Below are positions 33,554 to 42,470 of a DNA stretch of 64,000 nt, in pieces. The notes beneath the pieces are model-generated. The model did no database searches. It saw only the letters and a list, made by a program, of their open reading frames with translations, and had not been told where the DNA came from. This DNA is from CAYJFD01 sp964369605. GTDB lineage: Bacteria > Bacteroidota > Bacteroidia > Bacteroidales > UBA932. The DNA is taken from NCBI GenBank assembly GCA_964369605.1, contig CAYJFD010000007.1:1-64000 (forward strand), given 5' to 3'. Position 1 is the stretch's first letter, and the number at the start of each line of letters is the position of its first letter. The position numbers and the translations under genes are program-made.

Positions 33554-34693
33554 CTATTTAAAAAGATTAGCTGCTATCACCATTCTCTGAACTTCTGAAG
33601 TTCCTTCATATATCTCAGTGATCTTTGCATCACGCATCATTCTCTCAACTGGATATTCACGAGTATATCCGTATCCACCATGGAACTGAACAGCCTTAGT
33701 AGTAACTTCCATAGCTGTTTCAGCAGCGAATAACTTAGCCATAGCTGCATCCACTGAGAAGGGTTGCCCCATATCCTTTTTGAAAGCCGCAGATCGAACT
33801 AGTAGCCTAGATGCCTCTACTTTAGTTTGCATATCAGCCATTTGGAACTGTGTATTTTGGAATTTAGCAATCGACTTTCCAAACTGCGTTCTTTCTTTTG
33901 TATACTTTACAGTTTCATCCATAGCGCCTTGCGCAATACCAAGTGCCTGGGCAGCTATCCCTATTCTACCTCCGTCAAGAGTTTTCATCGCGATACTAAA
34001 GCCACCTCCTACTCTTCCAAGTAAGTTTGCCTTCGGTATACGACAATTTGTAAATATCAGTTCAGAAGTAGCTGAGCCTCTAATACCTAATTTTAGCTCC
34101 TTTTTACCTATCTCAAAACCTGGAGTTCCTTTCTCAACGATAAATGCTGAGATGCCTCTTGTTCCTGCAGACTTATCTGTCATCGCCATAATAACATATA
34201 CGTGTGCATAGCCCGCATTCGTAATAAAAATTTTACTTCCATTCAATACCCACTCATCTCCTTCTAGAACTGCCGTTGTTTGCTGAGCAGCAGCATCAGT
34301 ACCAGCATTTGCTTCAGTCAATCCAAAGGCGCCAATCCACTCACCACTTGCTAACTTAGGTAAGTAGTTTTGCTTTTGCTCCTCAGTTCCAAACTGTGCA
34401 ATAGGCGCTAAACATAGAGATGTGTGTGCTGAAAGAACTACTCCAGTAGTTCCACATACTTTTGACAACTCTTCTACGGCCATAGAGTAAAGGACATTAT
34501 CTCCTCCTGCTCCTCCATATTGTTTTGATAGAGGAATACCCATAAGGCCTATTTTAGCCATTTTTTCAACAGTTTCAACAGGAAACCTTTCTTGCTCATC
34601 TATCTCTGCAGCAAGAGGCTTCACTTCCTTCTCTGCAAATTCTCTAATCATTTGCAAGAAAAGCTCTTGAGTTTTTGTTAATTGAAAATTCAT
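33554..34693 (-). CDS. bcd: Butyryl-CoA dehydrogenase (acyl-CoA dehydrogenase)
   Basis: FAD enzyme of the acyl-CoA dehydrogenase family, 379 aa. Marks: N-terminal REFAEKEVKPLAAEID, FGLTEANAGTDAAAQ, KIFITNAGYA, the middle-domain GGRIGIAAQALGIAQGA, QFHGGYGYTREYP and the C-terminal IYEGTSEVQR, with the catalytic base Glu363. In this operon it works in the reducing direction, crotonyl-CoA to butyryl-CoA, with EtfBA encoded directly downstream. It is 3 bp downstream of the thiolase gene. Confidence 0.93.
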   Translation of the reverse strand: MNFQLTKTQELFLQMIREFAEKEVKPLAAEIDEQERFPVETVEKMAKIGLMGIPLSKQYGGAGGDNVLYSMAVEELSKVCGTTGVVLSAHTSLCLAPIAQFGTEEQKQNYLPKLASGEWIGAFGLTEANAGTDAAAQQTTAVLEGDEWVLNGSKIFITNAGYAHVYVIMAMTDKSAGTRGISAFIVEKGTPGFEIGKKELKLGIRGSATSELIFTNCRIPKANLLGRVGGGFSIAMKTLDGGRIGIAAQALGIAQGAMDETVKYTKERTQFGKSIAKFQNTQFQMADMQTKVEASRLLVRSAAFKKDMGQPFSVDAAMAKLFAAETAMEVTTKAVQFHGGYGYTREYPVERMMRDAKITEIYEGTSEVQRMVIAANLFK

Positions 34694-34696
34694 AAA

Positions 34697-35902
34697 TTAT
34701 ATTGATCTAATGATAATTGCTGTTCCCATTCCTCCCCCTATACATAGAGAGGCTAATCCTATTTTATGATTATTCTTTTTTAATGCGTGTACCAAGGTTA
34801 CAAGTATTCTATTTCCAGATGCACCGATAGGATGTCCTAAAGCGATAGCACCACCGTAGATATTAGTTCTTTGATCAAACCACTCTTGGTCTACACTATG
34901 TTCTTGTTTTAATTCGTGTATTACTCCTAATGACTGTGCAGCAAAAGCCTCATTAAGTTCTACTAACTCCATATCAGCTAACTTTAGGTCTGCTGCTTTT
35001 AAAGCTTGTCTGATAGCTGGAACAGGTCCTAGGCCCATTACTGAAGGATCCACACCACCCTGTCCTACTGATACGATTTCAGCTAAAGGTGTTAGATTAT
35101 ACTTCTCGATAGCGTCTTGTGAAGCCAATAAAACAAATGACGCCCCATCATTAATTCCAGATGCGTTACCTGCTGTTACAGTACCATCCTTCTTGAAGGC
35201 TGGTCTTAACTTTGCTAATTTCTCAAGATCACTCTTTCTGTTAGGAAATTCGTCTTGAGAAAATACAACAGTCTCTTTTTTAGATACTATCTCTACTGGA
35301 ACTATCTCTTGCTCAAAAATATTTGAATCAACAGCCTTTATCGCTTTTTGTTGAGATGAATACGAAAATTCATCCTGCGCCTCACGAGTAATAGAATATT
35401 TCTCGGCTATATTTTCAGCTGTAATACCCATGTGGTAACCCTCGAATGCATCAGTTAGACCATCAAATACCATATGGTCTAAGACATTGATATTTCCCAT
35501 CTTATAGCCTGTTCTCACTGAAGAAGGCATAATAAATCCTGCATTTGACATAGATTCAGTACCTCCAGCAACTATAAGATCTGCTGTTCCACTTAATATA
35601 TTAGAATAAGCATTCATCACAGCCTTCATACCACTACCACATACCATATTTATACCATAAGCAGGCACTTGAGCTGGAATACCAGCGTGAATAGACGCTT
35701 GACGAGCTACTCCTTGAGACTGTCCAGCAGATAGGACATTTCCTACTATTACCTCATCTATTTTGGATGGATCTACCTTAGTCTCATCTAGAATATTTCT
35801 TATTACCTTAGAAGCTAAAACTCCTGGTTTAATCGTTGATAAACTTCCTTGGAACTTTGCGATAGCTGTTCTTTTAGCAGCTACTATATATACTTTTTTC
35901 AT
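34697..35902 (-). CDS. Acetyl-CoA acetyltransferase (thiolase)
   Basis: Thiolase family, 401 aa. The acyl-accepting Cys88 is in NMVCGSG, the active-site His in GHPIGASG, and the second Cys in CIGGGMGTA. In this pathway it splits acetoacetyl-CoA, produced by the CoA-transferase, with free CoA into two acetyl-CoA. One of these replaces the acetyl-CoA used by the Kce cleavage enzyme; the other yields ATP through acetate formation elsewhere. Gaps of 3 and 5 bp to its neighbours put it firmly in the operon. Confidence 0.94.
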   Translation of the reverse strand: MKKVYIVAAKRTAIAKFQGSLSTIKPGVLASKVIRNILDETKVDPSKIDEVIVGNVLSAGQSQGVARQASIHAGIPAQVPAYGINMVCGSGMKAVMNAYSNILSGTADLIVAGGTESMSNAGFIMPSSVRTGYKMGNINVLDHMVFDGLTDAFEGYHMGITAENIAEKYSITREAQDEFSYSSQQKAIKAVDSNIFEQEIVPVEIVSKKETVVFSQDEFPNRKSDLEKLAKLRPAFKKDGTVTAGNASGINDGASFVLLASQDAIEKYNLTPLAEIVSVGQGGVDPSVMGLGPVPAIRQALKAADLKLADMELVELNEAFAAQSLGVIHELKQEHSVDQEWFDQRTNIYGGAIALGHPIGASGNRILVTLVHALKKNNHKIGLASLCIGGGMGTAIIIRSI

Positions 35903-35907
35903 TTCAG

Positions 35908-36567
35908 TTAAAATTTGTATTGTTTTAAATCATCAGCTATTATTAATTTAGCTCCTGTTGCCTCTTGTACTTGCTCTACTGTAAAGATCGGGTTTATTTC
36001 TCTTAATACTATCCCCTCAGGAGTAATATCCATCAAACCCATCTCTGTAATTATCATATTTACTTGAGAAGCAGCAGTTAAAGGAAGCCTACACGCTTCC
36101 AATATCTTATGAGATCCTTTAGCTGTATGCTCCATAGTTAAAATTACACGTCTAGCACCTACTAATAAGTCCATAGCACCACCCATTCCTGGGGTCATCT
36201 TTCCTGGTATAATCCAATTAGCTAAATTCCCTTCTTGATCTACCTCTAGGGCACCTAAGAAAGTAACATCTACATGGCCACCTCTGATGATACTAAATGA
36301 CTCACAAGAATCACAAGAATAAGCGCCAGGCATAGCTGTAATATAACCTCCTCCCGAGTTTACTAGATTAGGGTCTTGCTCTCCTTCGCTTGGAGTAGGG
36401 CCCATTCCTATAAATCCATTTTCAGATTGTAGGGTAACTTCTACACCTTCAGGAAGGTAGTTAGGAATCATTGTAGGTAAACCTATTCCTAGATTTACAA
36501 CATCACCATCTCTTAATTCAAGAGCAGCTCTTCGAGCAATGGTTTCGCGTATTTGATTTTTATCCAT
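35908..36567 (-). CDS. atoA: Butyrate/acetoacetate CoA-transferase subunit B
   Basis: Beta subunit of a family I CoA-transferase, 219 aa. It carries the catalytic glutamate in LQSENGFIG (Glu49), which forms the glutamyl-CoA thioester, and VNLGIGLPT, SGGGYITAMPGA and GGAMDLLVGARRV. It should move CoA from butyryl-CoA to acetoacetate, which releases butyrate. The alpha subunit gene is not adjacent but about 8.3 kb upstream at 44841, at the start of the cluster, so the heteromeric enzyme depends on both ends of one long transcript or on separate promoters. Confidence 0.92.
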   Translation of the reverse strand: MDKNQIRETIARRAALELRDGDVVNLGIGLPTMIPNYLPEGVEVTLQSENGFIGMGPTPSEGEQDPNLVNSGGGYITAMPGAYSCDSCESFSIIRGGHVDVTFLGALEVDQEGNLANWIIPGKMTPGMGGAMDLLVGARRVILTMEHTAKGSHKILEACRLPLTAASQVNMIITEMGLMDITPEGIVLREINPIFTVEQVQEATGAKLIIADDLKQYKF

Positions 36568-36575
36568 AATAAAGT

Positions 36576-37361
36576 TTATTTATTTCTAGTTACATATTCT
36601 TGTGCGATAAATGAAGCTACGTCATCCGCATAAGTATTCATTCCAAATCCAGCATCATAACCTAATTCTTTGGCTAGCTCATGACTAATACGAGCACCAC
36701 CACATACTAAGATCATCTTATCTCTTAAGCCTTCAGCTTCCATTAGCTCTACTAACTCGATTAGATTCTTAATATGCACATCCTTTTGAGTAACTGTTTG
36801 TGATACTATCAGCGCATCTGCTCCTAACTCTATACCTTTGGCTATGAATTCCTCATTTGGTACTTGACTTCCTAGATTATAAGCCTCTATCATTTCATAG
36901 CGCTCTAATCCATAGTGTCCAGCAAAGCCTTTCATATTCATAATAGCGTCGATACCTACTGTATGAGCGTCTGTTCCAGTACTTGCACCTACAACGACTA
37001 ACTTACGACCTATATGCTCTTTAACATATTCATCACATTCATGCATATCCATAGTACTAGACTCAACCTTTGGAACATATATATTTGAGTAATCAACTGT
37101 GTGCTTAGTACTTCCATAACAATTAAAGAAAGTATAACCTGGGGTTAACTCTTGAGTAAATACAACAAGAGGATTATCAAAGCCCATAGATATAATCAGC
37201 TGCTTTGCTGCCTCTATAGCCTCTGCTCCATCACTTACTGGTAGAGTAAAGCTAAGCTGTACCTTACCATCATTCATAGTATCTCCATAAGGTTTTACCT
37301 TAGTTAGATCTAATGTTTTGTCAAAATCTTTTGACGATGTTGAATATAAACCGCCACTCAT
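36576..37361 (-). CDS. kamE: Lysine 5,6-aminomutase beta subunit
   Basis: Small, cobalamin-binding subunit of the B12/PLP mutase that moves the terminal amino group of beta-lysine (or D-lysine) to C5. The cobalamin-binding DAHTVG has His133 as the lower ligand, and Lys144 (in AIMNMKGF), the PLP-anchoring lysine, stands at the same number as in the characterised clostridial enzyme. A Rossmann-like B12 domain follows (VGASTGTDAH ... VCGGARISHELA). The N-terminal 100 residues form the dimerisation part. It starts 1 bp after kamD. Confidence 0.95.
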   Translation of the reverse strand: MSGGLYSTSSKDFDKTLDLTKVKPYGDTMNDGKVQLSFTLPVSDGAEAIEAAKQLIISMGFDNPLVVFTQELTPGYTFFNCYGSTKHTVDYSNIYVPKVESSTMDMHECDEYVKEHIGRKLVVVGASTGTDAHTVGIDAIMNMKGFAGHYGLERYEMIEAYNLGSQVPNEEFIAKGIELGADALIVSQTVTQKDVHIKNLIELVELMEAEGLRDKMILVCGGARISHELAKELGYDAGFGMNTYADDVASFIAQEYVTRNK

Positions 37362-37362
37362 A

Positions 37363-38916
37363 TTATTTTCTCCCTTTCATTAAATTAATAAATGGATTTG
37401 TATAGTTATCACCCTTTAAGCTGACACCTTCTAAACCCTTACCTCCATTAATTGGACGTTTTACATCTCCAAAATAACCTTTTTCTAGAGAAGTAAATAA
37501 TCCTTCGTTTACCATAACTTCTAGTAATTCAATAGCTTTTCCAAGTACCTCTTGGGCCCTTTTCTGTATCAGACCATCCTTCTTGAATTCCATCTCATCA
37601 CCTATGCTCTTCATATTATTGAAGATATACTTAGCATTTTCTATCGCTAAGAAACGATCAGACATAAATGGAGTATGTATAGCCTCAGTAGGCATTCCAA
37701 GCAATTGTAGGCCTTGGTTTGTCCATATACCTATCATATTAAATAGAGCATCTTGAATATGTCCTCTAAAAATATTACCTGTCATAAATTTTGTTGGAGG
37801 CATATACTTTAATGGTGCATTTGGAAATATTTCCCTTATCATCTGCGCCTGGGCTAATTCCATCAAGAAACCATTTTCTTGTAATGGATCTATCTCAAAG
37901 GCGTGACCAAGTCCCATTTGCTCTTCAGGTAGCCCTGCTGATAAAGCCAGCTGTTCGTTAATTAAATCTGAAGCCAAGACTGTGTGCGCTGCCTCTATAG
38001 CATCAGCAGTAGTTAGATAGTTATCTTCCCCTGTATTTATTATTACCCCAGCAAAGCCGTTAATAATTCTTGAGAAATACTGATCAACTAAAGTTCTTTG
38101 CATATTAATATCTCTAAACAGAATACCATATAGAGCATCATTAAGCATTACATCTAAACCTTCAAAAGCACCCATAATAGCGATTTCTGGCATACAAAGA
38201 CCTGAACAGTAGTTACATAGTCTAATATAACGACCTACTTCTTCTCCGACCTCATCTAGAGCCTTTCTCATTATCTTGAAGTTCTCTTGAGTAGCAAATG
38301 TTCCTCCGAATCCTTCTGTTGTAGCTCCATAAGGAACATAGTCAAGTAATGACTGACCTGTGGTTCTAATCACAGCGATAATATCTGCACCTTGACGTGC
38401 TGCTGCCTGTGCCTGTACTACATCTTCATATATATTTCCTGTAGCAACGATCACATATAAATATGGTTTAGTTCCCTCACCTATAGTGTTAAGATAACTC
38501 TCCCTTCTTTCTCTACGTGCTCTTATTTTATCAATAGATTCTTGAACATAAGGATCTATTACTTCATCACGCTTTTCTTTTGGAGCGATAGGAAGTTTCG
38601 ATATATCCAACTTACCCTCTGCTACTTGCTGTGCTACTTCTTGTGGATTTAAACCTGTATGTAGCATAGCATTTGCTAAATAAAACAACACTCCTTCTGA
38701 TAGAGAAGCTTTTGCTTTAATTTCTTCTACTAGTACATTTGGAAGAGGTACTTGATTTACATCTACGTCATTAATTCCCATAAGGCGACATAGAGTTCTC
38801 TCTACAGCTACAGTAGTATACTGATCTACAAATATTTGTACATCATCTGCTATCTTAGTAGCTAGTCCTTTTGCGTGGACTATTTTTTGTTGATCTAAGC
38901 CTAACTTACTTTGCAT
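37363..38916 (-). CDS. kamD: Lysine 5,6-aminomutase alpha subunit
   Basis: Large TIM-barrel subunit of the adenosylcobalamin- and PLP-dependent mutase, 517 aa, the usual size. It is recognised from its long conserved blocks (for example YLYVIVATGNIYEDVVQAQAAARQ..., YVPYGATTEGFGGT, RLCNYCSGLCMPEIA, INTGEDNYLTT) and from kamE directly behind it. It produces 3,5-diaminohexanoate from beta-lysine made by KamA. It needs a supply of B12, for which no transporter or biosynthetic gene is in this window. The reactivase genes kamC and kamB lie just upstream. Confidence 0.95.
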   Translation of the reverse strand: MQSKLGLDQQKIVHAKGLATKIADDVQIFVDQYTTVAVERTLCRLMGINDVDVNQVPLPNVLVEEIKAKASLSEGVLFYLANAMLHTGLNPQEVAQQVAEGKLDISKLPIAPKEKRDEVIDPYVQESIDKIRARRERRESYLNTIGEGTKPYLYVIVATGNIYEDVVQAQAAARQGADIIAVIRTTGQSLLDYVPYGATTEGFGGTFATQENFKIMRKALDEVGEEVGRYIRLCNYCSGLCMPEIAIMGAFEGLDVMLNDALYGILFRDINMQRTLVDQYFSRIINGFAGVIINTGEDNYLTTADAIEAAHTVLASDLINEQLALSAGLPEEQMGLGHAFEIDPLQENGFLMELAQAQMIREIFPNAPLKYMPPTKFMTGNIFRGHIQDALFNMIGIWTNQGLQLLGMPTEAIHTPFMSDRFLAIENAKYIFNNMKSIGDEMEFKKDGLIQKRAQEVLGKAIELLEVMVNEGLFTSLEKGYFGDVKRPINGGKGLEGVSLKGDNYTNPFINLMKGRK

Positions 38917-38924
38917 AATTTTAT

Positions 38925-40262
38925 TTATTTTTCTAATATTTTTCTTGCTTCATCGAGCCATAATGGGGATATTCCTAGGTTTTGAGCTACGTTAATAGCT
39001 TCATGAGGTACATCTCCAGGCCCTGATAATTCTAATGAATAATTCATTTTTGAGTCCTGTAGGCCCTTAATCTTGTATCTTATACAATGATTAGAGTCCG
39101 GATTGTAATGTGTTGTAACAAGTAAGCTTATCTGCTTGTCAGACAACACCTTTAATAGTGCACTTACCAAGGCTGTGGCCTCTATAGGATTAGTACTTCG
39201 TGCAGGTTCATCTATAAATGCTATTATATCTTTCCCTGGAGTACTAGATGCTATTATCTTATCTATCTTCAACATTTCAGCAGAGAATGAAGAGAGTCCT
39301 TCTAATTCGTTTTGAGCGTCTCCAACTGAAATATGTATTTCTTTTTTTAAGGCTATAGTAGCCTCAGTAGCCGGCACATCGAATCCAAACTGTGCTAGAT
39401 GTTGAATCAGGGATAGAGTTAAAAGTATTAGGGTCTTTCCACCCATATTGGCTCCTATAATTAAGACTGGCTCCTTCCCTATTTCTATATCTATAGCCTG
39501 GAAATTTTTATTATTTAAATTTAATATATTTTTTACCTCAGGATTAAACATTTGCTTAATCTGGTAACTTCCATCATCACTGAAAATAGGTCTACTTAGT
39601 GACAGTAGCTTTGATAACTCTGCTTGTGCTAGCTGTATATCTATAGTTGCAAGTAGCTCAAGACTCTTCTTTAAATATTCTGAATATGGACTAAGCTGCT
39701 GAGTTAGTCTTTCTCTTATATTTAGTTCTAGTTCCTGTGATAGGATAATTAAATCCTGGCGTTTTTGGACATCCTCTGTTGAGTTAATTTTTAATCTTAG
39801 TGCAGCTAATTCACTACTATAGGAATCATATACATAAAAAGAGATAATATTATTCTTATCAGGGTCTAGTATCTCTAACACTATGCTAATATCTTGAGGT
39901 ATATCGATTTCTATTTCATATTTCTGAAATAATGATTTAATCGATATAGCGTGCATACAGAGCGATTTAAGCTCAAAGAATTCTATATCATCTAATATTC
40001 TACTTCCTTGAGAAAGTGCCTGAATCGTCGAATTTATATCCTTAATCTCAGAGAATAGATGCCTAATACTTTGTAATTCAAGTGGATAATCTAGTAATCT
40101 AGAGTACTTTATTACTTCATCTTGCCACTCTATAATTTGGTCTTTGTTATCCATCATTTCAAGATTTAGTAAACACGTACGAGAATACGAGGAACCTAAG
40201 TTTAGGTTCTCGATACAGTATCTCATACTTGATACGCTATCTATGATGGATTTAAGCTTCAT
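38925..40262 (-). CDS. kamC: MutS-like ATPase, presumed reactivase subunit of lysine 5,6-aminomutase
   Basis: A MutS-core-like protein: helical lever/clamp region (about 1-240), then the ATPase domain with Walker A GANMGGKTLI, an Asp-Glu Walker B (IAFIDEPARSTNP) and VTTHYN, as in MutS. It lacks the mismatch-recognition domains. In lysine-fermenting bacteria this gene accompanies kamDE, and databases name it KamC, the ATPase part of a reactivase that removes damaged cobalamin from the mutase; that role is assigned by neighbourhood and analogy. I chose the ATG at 40262 (11-bp overlap with kamB) over that at 40283 (32-bp overlap). Confidence 0.78.
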   Translation of the reverse strand: MKLKSIIDSVSSMRYCIENLNLGSSYSRTCLLNLEMMDNKDQIIEWQDEVIKYSRLLDYPLELQSIRHLFSEIKDINSTIQALSQGSRILDDIEFFELKSLCMHAISIKSLFQKYEIEIDIPQDISIVLEILDPDKNNIISFYVYDSYSSELAALRLKINSTEDVQKRQDLIILSQELELNIRERLTQQLSPYSEYLKKSLELLATIDIQLAQAELSKLLSLSRPIFSDDGSYQIKQMFNPEVKNILNLNNKNFQAIDIEIGKEPVLIIGANMGGKTLILLTLSLIQHLAQFGFDVPATEATIALKKEIHISVGDAQNELEGLSSFSAEMLKIDKIIASSTPGKDIIAFIDEPARSTNPIEATALVSALLKVLSDKQISLLVTTHYNPDSNHCIRYKIKGLQDSKMNYSLELSGPGDVPHEAINVAQNLGISPLWLDEARKILEK

Positions 40263-41214
40263 ATTTGTTCTTTTTAATATCATACACTGGAAGTCCTATT
40301 TCTGTCGCAAGTCCTTCACAGAGTAGTTCCGAATTTAATATGTAGCCATTTGGGGCTACAGGGTTTACACATACTGCTAATAACTTACTCTTCTTTTCCA
40401 CCTTTATAAGTCCCCCTCTTTTAATGTATGCGTAATAATTTTCTGGTGAGATAAAGATCTTTGTAAAATCTTTAACTCTAATTTCTAAACCTTCTACATT
40501 TTTTGTAGTGAGTATCTTTTTAATAAAATTATCTGTCAAGGCTCCATTTAATAGAATAACTCGCTTATCCTCTAAGAGTTCTAATACTTGAGCTGCTTGT
40601 AGTAATGAAGATATTTTTATATAGTTTTCATCTAGTGAGCATTGATATTCAGGTAATGAAATCAGTTTCACTATGTAGGAAGTTTTCTGTATTAGGGTAT
40701 TAATATTAGCCGAAAATGCAGCCCCTGTTGATAGGATCATCGCCTCGCTGATAACTGGGGAAGCTGAACTTAACCTTGAAAGGGCACCATCTATGATATT
40801 GAGCTTCGCTCCCATACTCCTTGTCTTCTGCATTATCCTATATAGGGAAGGGGAAGATGAGGGTCCAGATAGTATTACTTTTCCAGGGCTTAATGCTTTT
40901 GCTATGACCAAGCGTCCTAGTGGGGTGTTCTCGTCACTAATATACAATAATTCCGATAGTAGTTCTCTATTTTTGTAATGCTTCTCAGACGTTGAAAAAT
41001 AACAGCCTTTTTTAAGGTATATTTCCGGTTTATGTGTAGATGTTACTTGATCTATCTTTTCACCGTCTATTCCTATTGAAGTGATGCAGACTTCCCTCTT
41101 ATCAAAGGGAAGTCTGTCTATGATATAGTTCAAGCACTCAGTTTTGCCAGTATTCTTTTCAAGACCTACTATTGACAAACTTTTATGCTTTAATATCTCA
41201 CTTATAAAGGGCAT
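40252..41214 (-). CDS. kamB: P-loop protein, presumed reactivase partner of lysine 5,6-aminomutase
   Basis: 320 aa, with a P-loop at the N-terminus (GLEKNTGKTE, about 17-26) and a fold otherwise without familiar enzymatic motifs. In kam clusters a gene of this size lies between kamA and the MutS-like kamC and is named KamB. It is thought to work with KamC in exchanging inactivated B12 in KamDE. It starts 6 bp after kamA and overlaps kamC, so tight co-expression is likely. Function is inferred from context and family naming. Confidence 0.75.
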   Translation of the reverse strand: MPFISEILKHKSLSIVGLEKNTGKTECLNYIIDRLPFDKREVCITSIGIDGEKIDQVTSTHKPEIYLKKGCYFSTSEKHYKNRELLSELLYISDENTPLGRLVIAKALSPGKVILSGPSSSPSLYRIMQKTRSMGAKLNIIDGALSRLSSASPVISEAMILSTGAAFSANINTLIQKTSYIVKLISLPEYQCSLDENYIKISSLLQAAQVLELLEDKRVILLNGALTDNFIKKILTTKNVEGLEIRVKDFTKIFISPENYYAYIKRGGLIKVEKKSKLLAVCVNPVAPNGYILNSELLCEGLATEIGLPVYDIKKNKYEA

Positions 41215-41220
41215 TACTTC

Positions 41221-42462
41221 TTATTTTTTATGTCTCTCATTTCTTAATAGACCTACTGGCTCCATTGATAACTTTTGACCTCTAAGTAAAGAAGATACCC
41301 CTTCTACTCTTTCGTTCTTGTTACAATCTTCGCACTGACACTCCGATACATAATTTGTAGGCTCTGTATATGTAGTGATAACGCCTTCAAAATTTCGGAG
41401 TACTACTTTGCCAGGGGCTTGTGATATTACATATTGAGGCATAACAGGCGTTTTACCCCCTCCTCCTGGTGCATCCACTACAAATGTAGGAACTGCATAT
41501 CCAGAAGTATGTCCTCTTAGGCCTTCGATTATTTCTATTCCTTTAGAAACAGGTGTTCTGAAGTGCTCAAGACCTAATGAAAGGTCGCATTGGTAGATAT
41601 AGTAAGGTCTCACTCTCATTCTAACTAGTTGATGAACTAGTTTTTTCATAATATTTGTACAATCATTGATTCCTCTTAGAAGTACAGACTGATTTCCTAG
41701 TGGTAGACCAGCATTTGCTAACATCTCACAAGCTTTTATAGCATCTGGTGTTATTTCTGCTGGATGATTAAAGTGAGTATTTAACCATATTGGATGATAC
41801 TTTTTAAACATTTCGACTAGTTCTGGAGTAATTCTCTGTGGGCATACCACTGGAGTTCTACTTCCGATCCTAATGATCTCAACGTGAGGTATAGCTCTTA
41901 AACGACTAATTATGCTTTCAAGTTTTGCATCACTTATCATTAGTGCATCTCCTCCAGATAGTACTACGTCTCGAACTTCAGGAGTTCTAGCTATGTAATC
42001 TATAGCAAGTTGTATTCTATCACCAGGTGTTTCATCATCATTCTGTCCTGCAAATCTTCTTCTTGTACAGTGACGACAGTACATAGAGCACATATCAGTG
42101 ATTAATAATAGTACTCTATCTGGATATCTATGAGTTAGGCCAGGTACTGGTGAGTCAGTATCTTCGTGTAAAGGATCTTCTAAATCTGCTGCTGCAAAGT
42201 GCGTCTCAGATTTAGTAGGTATTGCTTGCTTTCTTATAGGGCAATTTACATTATCTGGGTCTATTAAACTTAGATAATATGGTGTAATAGCCATACGTAG
42301 TGTTGAAAGTGTTGTTTTTACACCCTCTTCTTCTTCATTTGTTAAAGGAATATACTTCTTTAGCTGTTCTAAAGTTTCAATCCTATTTTTAATTTGCCAT
42401 TTCCAGTCGTTCCATTGCTGGTCAGTAACTTCTGGAAAAAGAATTTGTCTTCTTGTATCCAT
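41221..42462 (-). CDS. kamA: Lysine 2,3-aminomutase
   Basis: Radical SAM, PLP and 4Fe-4S enzyme that converts L-lysine to L-beta-lysine, the first step of the pathway. The cluster-binding motif is C125xxxC129xxC132 in MCSMYCRHCTRRRF; a GGD block (LSGGDALMI) for SAM follows; the PLP lysine is in the PGGGGK motif; and C-terminal cysteines (ECQCEDC) fit the zinc site of characterised enzymes. The length of 413 aa matches the clostridial enzyme rather than the shorter EpmB. Gaps to kdd (8 bp) and kamB (6 bp) confirm the operon. Confidence 0.97.
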   Translation of the reverse strand: MDTRRQILFPEVTDQQWNDWKWQIKNRIETLEQLKKYIPLTNEEEEGVKTTLSTLRMAITPYYLSLIDPDNVNCPIRKQAIPTKSETHFAAADLEDPLHEDTDSPVPGLTHRYPDRVLLLITDMCSMYCRHCTRRRFAGQNDDETPGDRIQLAIDYIARTPEVRDVVLSGGDALMISDAKLESIISRLRAIPHVEIIRIGSRTPVVCPQRITPELVEMFKKYHPIWLNTHFNHPAEITPDAIKACEMLANAGLPLGNQSVLLRGINDCTNIMKKLVHQLVRMRVRPYYIYQCDLSLGLEHFRTPVSKGIEIIEGLRGHTSGYAVPTFVVDAPGGGGKTPVMPQYVISQAPGKVVLRNFEGVITTYTEPTNYVSECQCEDCNKNERVEGVSSLLRGQKLSMEPVGLLRNERHKK

Positions 42463-42470
42463 GATATTAA

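Noticed and set aside
38925..40262. DNA mismatch repair protein MutS or MutS2
   Set aside because: It has no mismatch-recognition domain or Smr nuclease domain, and its place between kamB and kamD points to the reactivase role.
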